13,897 nucleotides of DNA from assembly GCA_027058735.1 (NCBI GenBank), contig JALURZ010000087.1, forward strand, positions 1 to 13,897. The letters are read 5' to 3'. The notes beneath the pieces were generated by a model, which saw only the letters and a list, made by a program, of their open reading frames with translations, did not search any database and was not told the origin of the DNA. Below are positions 7,057-13,897 of the stretch, piece after piece. Position numbers and translations under genes: made by a program. Source of the DNA: Hyphomicrobiales bacterium. GTDB lineage: Bacteria > Pseudomonadota > Alphaproteobacteria > Rhizobiales > JALURZ01. Numbering within the stretch: position 1 is the first letter of the stretch; each line of letters opens with the position of its first letter.

Positions 7057-8265
7057 GTGACGGCTTTGGGCGCGCTGAATGCAACGAAACCGGACCTTGC
7101 GGACATTCTCGCCGCCATTGATGGCGTGCTGGCGGGCCAGCCGCGCCCGGTTGCGCTGCACGAGCCGGAAATCGGGCGCCGCGAACGCGAAATGGTCGCC
7201 GAGTGCCTGTCGAGCGGGTGGGTGTCTTATGCCGGCGCCCATGTCCGGCAGTTCGAGACCGCGGTGGCCGCCTTCACCGGCTGCCGCCATGGGGTGGCGC
7301 TGGTCAATGGCACCGCCGCCCTTCATGCCTGCCTTCTTGTCGAGGGCATCGGTGCGGGCGACGAGGTTCTGGTCCCGTCGCTCACCTTCGTTGCGACCGC
7401 CAATGCGGTCTGCCACGCCGGTGCGGTGCCGCATTTCGTGGATGTGGAACCCGAAACCTTCGGCATCGATCCCGACGCGCTGGAGCGCCATCTGAAATCC
7501 GTTGTCGTTGAGCGCGAGGGCAGGGCCGTCAATCGCGAAACCGGCCGCGCGTTGCGCGCCCTCATCGCGGTGCATGTGTTCGGCCACACGGCGCGCATGA
7601 ACGAATTGTTGCGGGTGGCGGAGGAATTCGGGCTTGTGGTGATCGAGGATGCGACCGAATCCATCGGCTCCAGCCGCAACGGCAGGAATGCCGGCACATT
7701 TGGCAGACAATCGGTTCTCAGTTTCAACGGCAACAAGACCATCACCACCGGCGGCGGCGGCATGATCCTGACCGATGACGAAGACCTGGCCCGGCGTATC
7801 AAACATCTGACCACAACGGCGAAACAGCCCCACAAATGGGCGTTCGACCATGATCTGGTCGGGTATAATTACCGTTTGCCGGCCCTGAACGCCGCCTTGG
7901 GCTGCGCCCAGATGGAGCGGTTGCCAAGCCTGCTTGAGCGCAAGCGCGTCCTGGCGGGCAGGTACCAGGCGGCATTCCGCTCGATTGACGCGGCCGCGTT
8001 TGTCGCCGAACGGCCGGACATGCACAGCAACTACTGGCTGAACGCGATCGTTCTGCAGCCCCGTCTGGCCGACCAGCGCGACGCATTGCTCGCTGTTCTG
8101 CATGAGGCCGGGGTGCTGGCCCGTCCGGTCTGGACCCCGATGCACAAGCTGGCGATGTTTGAAAACTGTCCGCGTGCGCCGCTGCGCGTCAGTGAGGATC
8201 TGGTTCGCCGGACCGTCAATCTGCCGAGCAGCGCGTGTCTTGCCGGCAGGGCCGCGGACGGGTAG
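7057..8265 (+). CDS. legC: PLP-dependent sugar aminotransferase, LegC-like (DegT/DnrJ/EryC1)
   Basis: A 402-residue DegT/DnrJ/EryC1 aminotransferase. The PLP lysine is Lys227 in SFNGNKTITTGGGG, and the ring-nitrogen aspartate is Asp198 in VIEDATESIG. A substrate-side loop LVNGTAALHACL lies at 83-94. The 35-residue lead before the fold starts (LHEPEIGRREREMVAECL) is typical of the LegC/PseC-like subgroup. The family transfers the glutamate amino group to C4 of the 4-keto-6-deoxy sugar made by the preceding dehydratase, so the gene pair forms one metabolic unit. The GTG start at 7057 has only a weak ribosome site and lies 23 bases after the previous stop, consistent with read-through translation within the operon. 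The Gfo/Idh gene begins 5 bases after its stop. Confidence 0.88.
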   Translation: MTALGALNATKPDLADILAAIDGVLAGQPRPVALHEPEIGRREREMVAECLSSGWVSYAGAHVRQFETAVAAFTGCRHGVALVNGTAALHACLLVEGIGAGDEVLVPSLTFVATANAVCHAGAVPHFVDVEPETFGIDPDALERHLKSVVVEREGRAVNRETGRALRALIAVHVFGHTARMNELLRVAEEFGLVVIEDATESIGSSRNGRNAGTFGRQSVLSFNGNKTITTGGGGMILTDDEDLARRIKHLTTTAKQPHKWAFDHDLVGYNYRLPALNAALGCAQMERLPSLLERKRVLAGRYQAAFRSIDAAAFVAERPDMHSNYWLNAIVLQPRLADQRDALLAVLHEAGVLARPVWTPMHKLAMFENCPRAPLRVSEDLVRRTVNLPSSACLAGRAADG

Positions 8266-8270
8266 GGCAC

Positions 8271-9263
8271 ATGGACGAAAACTATCTCATCGTCGGGCTG
8301 GGGAGCATCGGAAAGCGGCATCTTGAAACCGTATCTGTGGTGGCGCCGGAGGCCCGGATTGTCGTTCTTCGCCGTCCGCAGTCACCCCCGGACGCGGCTG
8401 GCGCGGGCGCCACGGTTGTTCATGATCTGGACGATGCGCTGGCATTAGGCATCAAGGCGGCGATCGTCGCCGGCCCGGCCACCACCCATGTGGCGACCGC
8501 ATTGCAACTGGCCCGCGCAGGCGTTCACTGTCTGGTTGAAAAGCCGTTGTCGGACGGGCTTGAGGGTGTGGACGCCCTGCTGGAGTTGTGCAACCGGAAC
8601 AATCTCGTGCTCCAGACCGGATACTGCCTGCGGTTCGATCCGGCGCTGGCGGCAATCCACGAGGCTGTGGAGAAGGGCGCGATCGGCCGCATTCTGGGTA
8701 TCCAGGCGAGTGTCGGCCAATATCTGCCCGATTGGCGGCCGGGCAGCGATTATCGAACCGGCGTGAGCGCCCGCCGCGATCTTGGCGGCGGCGTGCTGCT
8801 TGAACTCAGCCATGAAATTGATATTCTCCGCTGGCTTGGGGGGGAGGTGGTTTGTGTTGCCGCAAGGCTGGGATGCCATGGCGGTCTCGATATCGATGTT
8901 GAGGACACGGCCGATCTCCTGCTGACGTTCAAGACCGGCATCACCGGGACCCTGCATATGGACATGGTTCAGCGGTCAGCGCGGCGCAAATGCGTGATCG
9001 CCGGGGCGAATGGCACACTGGTCTGGGATGGCATTCGCGGCCGCGCCGACCACTATGACGCGGCCAGCGGGCGCTGGCGGGCGCTGTTTGACGGCGATCA
9101 GGCACACCGCGGCGAATATTTCCAGGAGCAGTTCCGCCATTTTCTCCATTGTATCGAGACCGGCGGGCAACCCCTGGTGAGCGGTCGCGATGGCCGGCGG
9201 GTGGTCGAAATTGTTCTTGCCGCCAGGCGCTCCGACGCGGAACAAAGGACGGTAGGCCTGTGA
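8271..9263 (+). CDS. ptmF: Gfo/Idh/MocA-family oxidoreductase, PtmF-like
   Basis: A 330-residue NAD(P)-dependent oxidoreductase. The N-terminal Rossmann motif is IVGLGSIGKRH (7-17). The catalytic lysine motif EKPL is at 90-93, and the C-terminal half contains LGGGVLLELSHEIDILRW (171-188), with the family's H..D pair at His181 and Asp184. ATG 8271 is used because it directly precedes the Rossmann strand, with GGGTAGGG just upstream. An earlier in-frame start would overlap legC and add an unrelated arginine-rich tail. The gene is placed between the aminotransferase and the cytidylyltransferase, much as ptmF lies beside ptmB in Campylobacter. The substrate is unknown here. Its downstream neighbour starts inside its stop (GTGA). 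Confidence 0.85.
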   Translation: MDENYLIVGLGSIGKRHLETVSVVAPEARIVVLRRPQSPPDAAGAGATVVHDLDDALALGIKAAIVAGPATTHVATALQLARAGVHCLVEKPLSDGLEGVDALLELCNRNNLVLQTGYCLRFDPALAAIHEAVEKGAIGRILGIQASVGQYLPDWRPGSDYRTGVSARRDLGGGVLLELSHEIDILRWLGGEVVCVAARLGCHGGLDIDVEDTADLLLTFKTGITGTLHMDMVQRSARRKCVIAGANGTLVWDGIRGRADHYDAASGRWRALFDGDQAHRGEYFQEQFRHFLHCIETGGQPLVSGRDGRRVVEIVLAARRSDAEQRTVGL

Positions 9264-9964
9264 CCCCGCCCAAAGGAGCGACTGTTGCCTTCATCTTCGC
9301 GCGTGGCGGCTCGAAGGGTGTCCGGGGCAAGAATACAAGGCTGCTGAACGGCAAGCCGCTTATCGGATATGCGATCGAGCAGGCCGCCGCCGCGCGGACA
9401 ATCGAGCGCATCGTTGTGTCCACCGACAGCAAGGATATCGCATCGCTCGCGCGCGACTTTGGCGCGGAAGTGCCGTTCATGCGCCCGCCCGGGCTGGCAA
9501 CCGATGACGCGCCGGAATGGCTCGCCTGGCAACATGCCCTGGATGCGGTGGCGGATGTGGGGCTGTTTGTAAGCGTTCCGGCCACCGCGCCGTTGCGCGC
9601 CCCGCGCGATATCGATGCCTGCGTCGAGATGATGCGCGACAGCAAATTTGATATCGTGCTGACGGTCACGCCGGCCGCGCGCAGCCCGTATTTCAACATG
9701 GTGAGTGTCGGTGAGGATGGCCTTGCCCGTCTGGTGATGGAGCCCGATGCGGCGGTTCATCGCCGGCAGTCGGCGCCGCAACTGTTCGATATCGTGACCG
9801 CGTGCTATGCGGCCTGTCCTGACTTCATCCGCCGCCGCGCAGCCATCTTCGAGGGCAGGGTCGGGGTGGTCGTGGTGCCGGCGGAGCGGGCAATCGATAT
9901 CGATACGGAGCTTGATTTTTCGATCGCTGAATTCCTGCACAAGAGGGAACACGGCAATGTCTGA
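9260..9964 (+). CDS. legF: CMP-nonulosonate synthetase (acylneuraminate cytidylyltransferase, PtmB/LegF-like)
   Basis: A 234-residue cytidylyltransferase that activates the finished nonulosonic acid with CTP to the CMP-sugar, the donor for glycosyltransferases. The diagnostic N-terminal loop is IFARGGSKGVRGKN (12-25), with R15, S18, R22 and K24 in place. VPATAPLR near 104-111 and a late IDIDTELDF segment match the family. The length suits the single-domain LegF/PtmB type rather than the two-domain NeuA of Escherichia coli. The GTG start at 9260 overlaps the upstream stop by 4 bases; longer in-frame extensions would lie inside the oxidoreductase and add no family residues. It completes the pathway represented by NeuB and NeuC on the other strand. 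Confidence 0.9.
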   Translation: MTPPKGATVAFIFARGGSKGVRGKNTRLLNGKPLIGYAIEQAAAARTIERIVVSTDSKDIASLARDFGAEVPFMRPPGLATDDAPEWLAWQHALDAVADVGLFVSVPATAPLRAPRDIDACVEMMRDSKFDIVLTVTPAARSPYFNMVSVGEDGLARLVMEPDAAVHRRQSAPQLFDIVTACYAACPDFIRRRAAIFEGRVGVVVVPAERAIDIDTELDFSIAEFLHKREHGNV

Positions 9965-10076
9965 AGGCAGGCCAACGCGCCCGCCCGTCTTGAATTCCAC
10001 CACGGCGTCCGCCATGCTGCGCGCGAATTCTTCCGCCACGCGAACTGTGACCGTTTGGCGCATCGGAAAGACGTGA
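9958..10076 (+). CDS. Doubtful 39-residue frame between legF and the dehydrogenase gene
   Basis: An ATG at 9958 overlaps the legF stop by 7 bases and is preceded by AGAGGG at about 10 bases, which is a fair ribosome site. The frame ends at 10076, just before the next gene. The peptide (MSEGRPTRPPVLNSTTASAM, then arginine- and threonine-rich) matches nothing I know. It may be a chance frame, a leader, or the start of a lost gene. Apart from it, the 114-base gap shows no feature. Confidence 0.2.
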
Positions 10077-10078
10077 TC

Positions 10079-11446
10079 GTGTTGGACAAGAACCCGCAGC
10101 CGCAATCAGGGGCGAAAGGCGACCTTGCCGGGGCGCTGCTTGAGCGCATCGACAAGCGCACCGCGCGTGTCGGCATTGTCGGCATGGGCTATGTGGGCCT
10201 GCCGCTGGCGGTGGCCACGCATCGCGCCGGGTTCAGGGTTCTGGGTTTCGACCTGGACCCCGCCAAGGTGGACAGCCTCAATGCGGGGCGTTCGTATATC
10301 GGGCGCATCTCCGGCGGCGAGCTTGAGGCCATGCGCGCCGGCGCGCGGTTCGAGGCGACCGGCGATGAGGCCGCGCTTGGGCTTTGCGACATTCTCGTCA
10401 TCTGCGTGCCCACGCCACTCAACAAATACCGTGAGCCCGATCTTTCCTTTGTGGAAAATTCGACGCGCATGATCGGCGAACAACTGCGCCCCGGCCGGCT
10501 TGTCTGCCTGGAATCCACGACCTATCCCGGCACCACGCGCGAAGTCGTGAAGCCGATTCTCGAACGCGGCGGGCTGGTTTCGGGCAAGGATTTTTTTCTC
10601 GCCTTTTCGCCTGAACGCGAAGACCCCGGAAACGAGCAATACGACACCGCCTCGATCCCCAAAGTGGTTGGCGGGGACGGCCGGCAGGCCGGCGACCTGG
10701 CCGCGAAATTCTACGGCGCGGTGGTGTCCTCGGTGGTCACGGTCGCAACCAGCGATGTGGCTGAAGCGGTCAAGCTGACGGAGAACATCTTCCGCTCCGT
10801 AAACATCGCCCTGGTCAACGAGCTCAAAGCCATCTACGGCGAAATGGGGATCAACATCTGGGATGTCATTGACGCCGCCAAAACCAAGCCGTTCGGGTTC
10901 ATGGCGTTTTACCCGGGGCCGGGCCTGGGTGGCCACTGCATCCCCATCGATCCGTTCTATCTCGCCTGGAAGGCGCGAGAATATGATGTGCCCACCCGGT
11001 TCATCGAACTGGCCGGAGAGATCAATTCCCTGCAGCCGCGCCGGGTTGTGGACGCGCTGGTAAAGGCGCTGGGCGACAGGCTCGCCAGATCGATCAATGG
11101 ATCGCGCATTCTGCTGATCGGCCTGGCCTACAAGAAAAACGTCGAGGACGTGCGCGAAAGCCCGGCCTTCGCGCTGATCGACCTGATCACCTCGCGCGGC
11201 GGCGCGGTGGACTATTACGATCCCCATGTGCCCGTGATCCCGCCGACCCGCGACCATGGGGAGCTTGCCGGCAAGGCCTCTGTTTCATGGGACACCAGTG
11301 CCTTCTCATCATATGATGCCGCTCTCGTGTGCACGGATCATGACGGCATCGACTGGCCGGCGCTGGTGCGGGCGGTGCCGCTTGTCGTTGACACGCGCAA
11401 TGCGCTGCGCGATGTGAGGGAACACGACAAGGTGGTGAGGGCTTGA
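10079..11446 (+). CDS. wbpA: UDP-sugar 6-dehydrogenase, WbpA-like (probably UDP-GlcNAc)
   Basis: A 455-residue enzyme that oxidises C6 of a UDP-hexose twice with NAD to the uronic acid. The N-terminal Rossmann motif is GIVGMGYVGLP (32-42). VCVPTPL-type and LESTTYPGTT (144-153) blocks follow, then FSPERE (176-181). The central helix VKLTENIFRSVNIALVNELK (231-250) and the catalytic Cys287 in GGHCIPIDPFYLAWKA match the WbpA-like branch, which usually uses UDP-GlcNAc rather than UDP-glucose. GTG 10079 is chosen because GGAAAG sits 8 bases ahead; TTG 10055 and GTG 10073 are alternatives adding only a few residues. It is separated from legF by about 114 bases but points the same way. It suggests that the finished glycan contains a uronic acid as well as a nonulosonic acid. 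Confidence 0.88.
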   Translation: MLDKNPQPQSGAKGDLAGALLERIDKRTARVGIVGMGYVGLPLAVATHRAGFRVLGFDLDPAKVDSLNAGRSYIGRISGGELEAMRAGARFEATGDEAALGLCDILVICVPTPLNKYREPDLSFVENSTRMIGEQLRPGRLVCLESTTYPGTTREVVKPILERGGLVSGKDFFLAFSPEREDPGNEQYDTASIPKVVGGDGRQAGDLAAKFYGAVVSSVVTVATSDVAEAVKLTENIFRSVNIALVNELKAIYGEMGINIWDVIDAAKTKPFGFMAFYPGPGLGGHCIPIDPFYLAWKAREYDVPTRFIELAGEINSLQPRRVVDALVKALGDRLARSINGSRILLIGLAYKKNVEDVRESPAFALIDLITSRGGAVDYYDPHVPVIPPTRDHGELAGKASVSWDTSAFSSYDAALVCTDHDGIDWPALVRAVPLVVDTRNALRDVREHDKVVRA

Positions 11447-11516
11447 GAAAATGGCGCTGGTGGCGTTTTGACCTGTTTATTGGGCGATGGAGCGAAGCGT
11501 CGCGCCGGGCCCCGGG

Positions 11517-11530
11517 CCCCCTTGCGGGGG
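11517..11530 (+). repeat. GC-rich hairpin upstream of the ELM1-family gene
   Basis: CCCCC (11517-11521), a TTGC loop and GGGGG (11526-11530) form a short stem. It is preceded by GGGCCCCGGGCCC (11508-11520), itself nearly palindromic. No T-run follows, so it is not a standard intrinsic terminator. It may be a REP-like intergenic element or a translational control structure just before the next start. The surrounding 11447-11554 stretch holds no other gene that I can support. Confidence 0.35.
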
Positions 11531-11554
11531 GATGACGCCAAGGTGGTCGGGCGC

Positions 11555-12661
11555 GTGGCGCGGGTATGGCTGTTGCTGGGGGGAAATGCAGGTGACAATG
11601 CCCAGATATGCGCGCTGGCGCGCAGGCTCGACTATGGGTGGGAGGAGAAGACTCTCCTGTTCAACGGGCTTTACCGGCTGCCCAATGGGCTGAAAGGGGC
11701 GTCGCGCATCTCGTTGAAGCGTGGATGCGCGGACGCCCTGAGGCCGCCATGGCCCGATCTGGTGATCGGCGCCGGGCGGCGCAGTGTGCCGGTTGCGCGC
11801 TGGATAAGGCGCGCTTCGGGCGGCGCGGCGCGCCTCGTGCAGATCGGTCGTCCGCAGGTGGCGAGCGGCCTGTTCGATCTGGTGGTGACCACGCCGCAAT
11901 ACCGCATACCCGCCGACCCGCGGGTCATCGAACTGCCCTTGCCGCTGACCGGACTGACGCGAGCGGCTCTCAAGGCCGCCAAAACCGACTGGGCGCCCGA
12001 GTTCAAGGACCTTCGCCGGCCCCTGATCGCCGTGTCTGTCGGCGGCGATACATCGACCTGCCGGCTTTCCGCCGGGATTGCCCGGGAGCTTGCGGAACTT
12101 GCCAGGGACTATGCGCGCGCCCGCAAGGCGACCTTGCTGGTATCGACCAGCCGGCGGACCAGCGAGGCGGCCTACCGCGCCTTGCGCGATACGCTGCCCG
12201 ACGATGCCCGGCTCCACCGCTGGCGCGGCAGGGGGCGCAATCCGTATCTGGGCTACCTCGCCCATGCCGATGAAATCGTGGTGACCGACGACAGCGCCTC
12301 GATGATCGCGGATGCCGCGCTCGCCGCCAGGCCGTTGTGGCTGTTTCCCGTGCCCTTCAAGGCCCGCAACGCCGTCCTTGTGTTTCAGGACAGGCTGTTT
12401 TCGGTCGCCGAACGGCGCGCCGCCGACGGGCGGGCGCCCGGTCCGGCGGCAAGGGTGATCCAGGGGCTCGCCGATCAGGGCTGGCTTTCGCCGCCGCGCC
12501 GGATGGAACGGCTGGTGTCTGGCCTGCTGGATCAGGGGCACGCGCTGCGTTTTTCAAGGGAAAATCTCGCACATGGCCACACTCTCAAGCCCGGCCGGGC
12601 CAACGAGGAGGCGGTCTCCCTGGCCGTTGCGCGCATTCGCGAACTGATGGCTGTGCGATAG
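11555..12661 (+). CDS. ELM1-family protein (bacterial 'mitochondrial fission ELM1' homologue)
   Basis: A protein of about 368 residues whose motifs match the ELM1 family (PF06258). These are VWLLLGGNAGDNAQ near the N-terminus, DLVIGAGRRSVPVARW, LVQIGRPQ, ISVGGD-type AVSVGGDTSTCRLS, STSRRTSEAAYRALRDTLP and, most characteristic, NPYLGYLAHADEIVVTDDSASMIADAA. Plant ELM1 acts in mitochondrial fission; the bacterial role is not established. The fold resembles GT-B glycosyltransferases, and its position beside a glycan locus fits an envelope role, but that is inference. No signal peptide or membrane helix is visible, so it is probably cytoplasmic. GTG 11555 is preferred because the family's first strand begins 3 residues later and AAGGTGG lies 8 bases upstream; the frame stays open back to 11468. 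It converges on the BcsS-like gene. Confidence 0.82.
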   Translation: MARVWLLLGGNAGDNAQICALARRLDYGWEEKTLLFNGLYRLPNGLKGASRISLKRGCADALRPPWPDLVIGAGRRSVPVARWIRRASGGAARLVQIGRPQVASGLFDLVVTTPQYRIPADPRVIELPLPLTGLTRAALKAAKTDWAPEFKDLRRPLIAVSVGGDTSTCRLSAGIARELAELARDYARARKATLLVSTSRRTSEAAYRALRDTLPDDARLHRWRGRGRNPYLGYLAHADEIVVTDDSASMIADAALAARPLWLFPVPFKARNAVLVFQDRLFSVAERRAADGRAPGPAARVIQGLADQGWLSPPRRMERLVSGLLDQGHALRFSRENLAHGHTLKPGRANEEAVSLAVARIRELMAVR

Positions 12662-12664
12662 ACC

Positions 12665-12678
12665 GGCGCGCCAGCGCC
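12665..12678. terminator. Weak inverted repeat between convergent genes
   Basis: GGCGC (12665-12669), loop GCCA, GCGCC (12674-12678) lies in the 18 bases between the ELM1-family stop and the BcsS-like stop. The position suits a shared terminator, but the stem is only 5 pairs and neither side has a T-run, so this is tentative. Confidence 0.2.
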
Positions 12679-12679
12679 A

Positions 12680-13438
12680 TCAATAGGAAAGCGATGTATG
12701 CAGGCCGGCGTAGAAGTCGCCTCTGTTTTCGCGCCGGTCGCGCTGGTAGCCTGCTTCCAGGGAAACGAATATCCGGCCGAGCGATGGCAGTTTGAGGGGA
12801 ATGTCCCCGACGAACGCCCCGACACGCAGATATCCGTAATCGTCGCCGCCCAGCACGACAAATTCGGGCCCGGCGGTGATTGCGTTTGCGAACCGGTAAT
12901 GGGGGCGGGCCTGGAGCCAGTACTCGTCAAACCCGGCAGTGTAGCGGGCGTTCGCGGCAATCGCGATGTTTCCGGCGATGTCGAGCGATCCATCCAGCGT
13001 CAGCGCCAGACCGGCCTCGCCCTCATCGAGGCTGGAGCCGGGATCATCCGGCGACAGCGCATGATCGCGAAAGCTGATGCCGCCAAAGGCCGCGATCCGG
13101 CCGGTTCCCGGCACGGCCCACTGATACCCGGCTTCAGCCGTCGCGCCATAGCCAACCGCATTAACGGGCGTGTCGCCAACGGTGTTGAGGGTTGTGCGGT
13201 AACCGAAGGTGTATACGTTCGCCCACAGCCGCACGATCACGCCTTGGCCGTTCAGATCGCCGCTCAACGGCACGACGAGGCCGGCATAGCCATACGCGTT
13301 GCTGCCGCCGGCACCGCCGCCCGACAACACCAGCCGATCACTCTTTTCCGCCGCCGCTACGGTGTTCGCGAACACCGCACACACACCCATCAACCCGGCA
13401 AACAGCCAGGCGCGGCAGCCTCCCCGAGACCCCGTCAT
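12680..13438 (-). CDS. bcsS: BcsS-like outer-membrane beta-barrel protein
   Basis: A 252-residue exported protein. Residues 1-30 form a signal peptide: basic start (SRGGCR), hydrophobic core WLFAGLMGVCAVFA and a VAAA cleavage region before EKSDR. The mature part is a series of alternating polar and hydrophobic strands rich in Gly, Tyr and aromatics (AYGYAGLVVPLSGD, RLWANVYTFGY, GYQWAVPGTGRIAAFGG, ARYTAGFDEYWLQ). It ends in an aromatic residue (SLSY), as outer-membrane barrels do. The stretch GDDYGYLRVGAFVGDIPL and the overall plan resemble BcsS, a protein found with cellulose synthesis genes in Rhizobiales. No bcs genes are in this window, so it may be a stand-alone paralogue. The ATG at 13438 has GGGGCGG upstream. 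The 163 bases before it (13439-13601) show no other gene. Confidence 0.65.
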   Translation of the reverse strand: MTGSRGGCRAWLFAGLMGVCAVFANTVAAAEKSDRLVLSGGGAGGSNAYGYAGLVVPLSGDLNGQGVIVRLWANVYTFGYRTTLNTVGDTPVNAVGYGATAEAGYQWAVPGTGRIAAFGGISFRDHALSPDDPGSSLDEGEAGLALTLDGSLDIAGNIAIAANARYTAGFDEYWLQARPHYRFANAITAGPEFVVLGGDDYGYLRVGAFVGDIPLKLPSLGRIFVSLEAGYQRDRRENRGDFYAGLHTSLSY

Positions 13439-13601
13439 AGCACCGCCCCTTGTGGCGAACGTCGCGTCCGCCCGGTGTCAGTGGCCCGGTTTGTTGTTGT
13501 TCTTGGTTGTGGCCGTCGGGTCCCAGACTACCGCGACACACGATGAAATTGAAACGGGAATATGCAAAATATGCCCGGTTTTCTTCAGGCGCCGGGAGCG
13601 C

Positions 13602-13897
13602 TCAGGTGACGTCGATCACGGTTGCGGAAATGGCCGATTGCAGGGCGCGCGGGGAGACCGAAAACAGGCATCGCGGCGTTCCCGCCGCGGCCCAGACCCG
13701 ATCGAAGGCCAGCAGGTCCGTGTCCATATAGGTGGCGATGGGGGTGTCGTGGCCGAACGGGGGCACGCCGCCGATGGCGAATCCCGTTGCTTCGCGCACG
13801 AAATCCGCATCCGCCTGCCCCAGCGCTTCGCCAATGCGCCGCGCGGTGTGTTGTTCATGCACCCGGTTGGCCCCCGACACCAGAAGCAGCAGGGGAT
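13602..13897 (-). CDS. YbaK/ProX-type aminoacyl-tRNA deacylase, C-terminal part (runs off the right edge)
   Basis: The minus-strand frame enters at the window edge and ends at 13602; about 98 codons are visible. It reads LLLLVSGANRVHEQHTARRI, then GQADADFVREATGFAIGGVPPFGH, then a stretch around TPIATYMDTDLLAFDRVWAAAGTPRCLFSVSP. The SGANRV and ATGFAIGGVPPFGH motifs are those of the YbaK/EbsC/ProX superfamily, which hydrolyses mischarged aminoacyl-tRNAs (for example Cys- or Ala-tRNAPro). The GTG at 13880 is inside the conserved core, so the true start lies beyond 13897. The N-terminal region with the usual catalytic lysine is not visible, so the subfamily (YbaK or ProXp) cannot be settled. It is unrelated to the sugar locus and probably marks its end. 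Confidence 0.88.
   Translation of the reverse strand, partial: PLLLLVSGANRVHEQHTARRIGEALGQADADFVREATGFAIGGVPPFGHDTPIATYMDTDLLAFDRVWAAAGTPRCLFSVSPRALQSAISATVIDVT

Noticed and set aside
4051..12541. Long minus-strand frames of 330-380 codons opposite ptmE, ptmA, legB, legC, legF, the dehydrogenase and the ELM1-family gene
   Set aside because: Each mirrors a well-supported plus-strand gene, is rich in Arg, Gly, His and Asp, and shows no family motif. High GC leaves few antisense stops.
13439..13601. Terminator for the YbaK-like gene or promoter for the BcsS-like gene
   Set aside because: Only short palindromes (GGCGCC, AGCGCT) and loose AT-rich patches were seen, without a proper stem plus T-run or paired -35/-10 boxes.

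Overview
The window is a surface-polysaccharide locus from a high-GC Gram-negative bacterium, most likely an alphaproteobacterium. The pointers to that group are a BcsS-like outer-membrane protein, a bacterial ELM1-family protein, frequent GTG and TTG starts, and GC-rich coding DNA. No genus can be named from the sequence. No tRNA, rRNA, CRISPR array, transposase or complete insertion sequence was seen.

The centre of the window is a nearly complete gene set for CMP-legionaminic acid or a close nonulosonic acid, of the GDP-linked kind described in Campylobacter (ptm/leg genes). It is split into two divergent blocks. The left block, on the minus strand (about 1-3750), holds neuC, neuB, a FemAB/GNAT-like acyltransferase and the start of a SAM-dependent methyltransferase. 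The right block, on the plus strand (4084-11446), holds ptmE (CBS + nucleotidyltransferase), a ptmA-like SDR, a legB-like 4,6-dehydratase, a legC-like aminotransferase, a ptmF-like Gfo/Idh oxidoreductase, a CMP-nonulosonate synthetase and a WbpA-like UDP-sugar 6-dehydrogenase. Many junctions are 3-4 base overlaps or short gaps, so each block probably works as an operon.

The proposed flow, inferred from family membership, is as follows. PtmE makes a GDP-hexosamine. LegB and LegC convert it to a GDP-4-amino-4,6-dideoxy sugar. An N-acyltransferase acylates it; no LegH of the usual hexapeptide type is present, so the FemAB/GNAT protein is a candidate. The NeuC-like enzyme releases the nucleotide with 2-epimerisation, NeuB condenses the product with phosphoenolpyruvate, and the cytidylyltransferase activates it.

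The most notable observation is in the 335-base space between the blocks. Just upstream of ptmE, on the plus strand, lie 18 codons that read as the conserved N-terminus of a second NeuB (MTTLIIAEAGVNTNGNGE, then a stop). This looks like the scar of a deleted neuB(-neuC), with the working neuB and neuC now on the opposite strand in DNA of visibly lower GC.

The right flank (11555-13897) leaves the sugar pathway: an ELM1-family protein on the plus strand, converging on a BcsS-like outer-membrane protein on the minus strand, then the 3' part of a YbaK/ProX-type aminoacyl-tRNA deacylase cut by the window edge.
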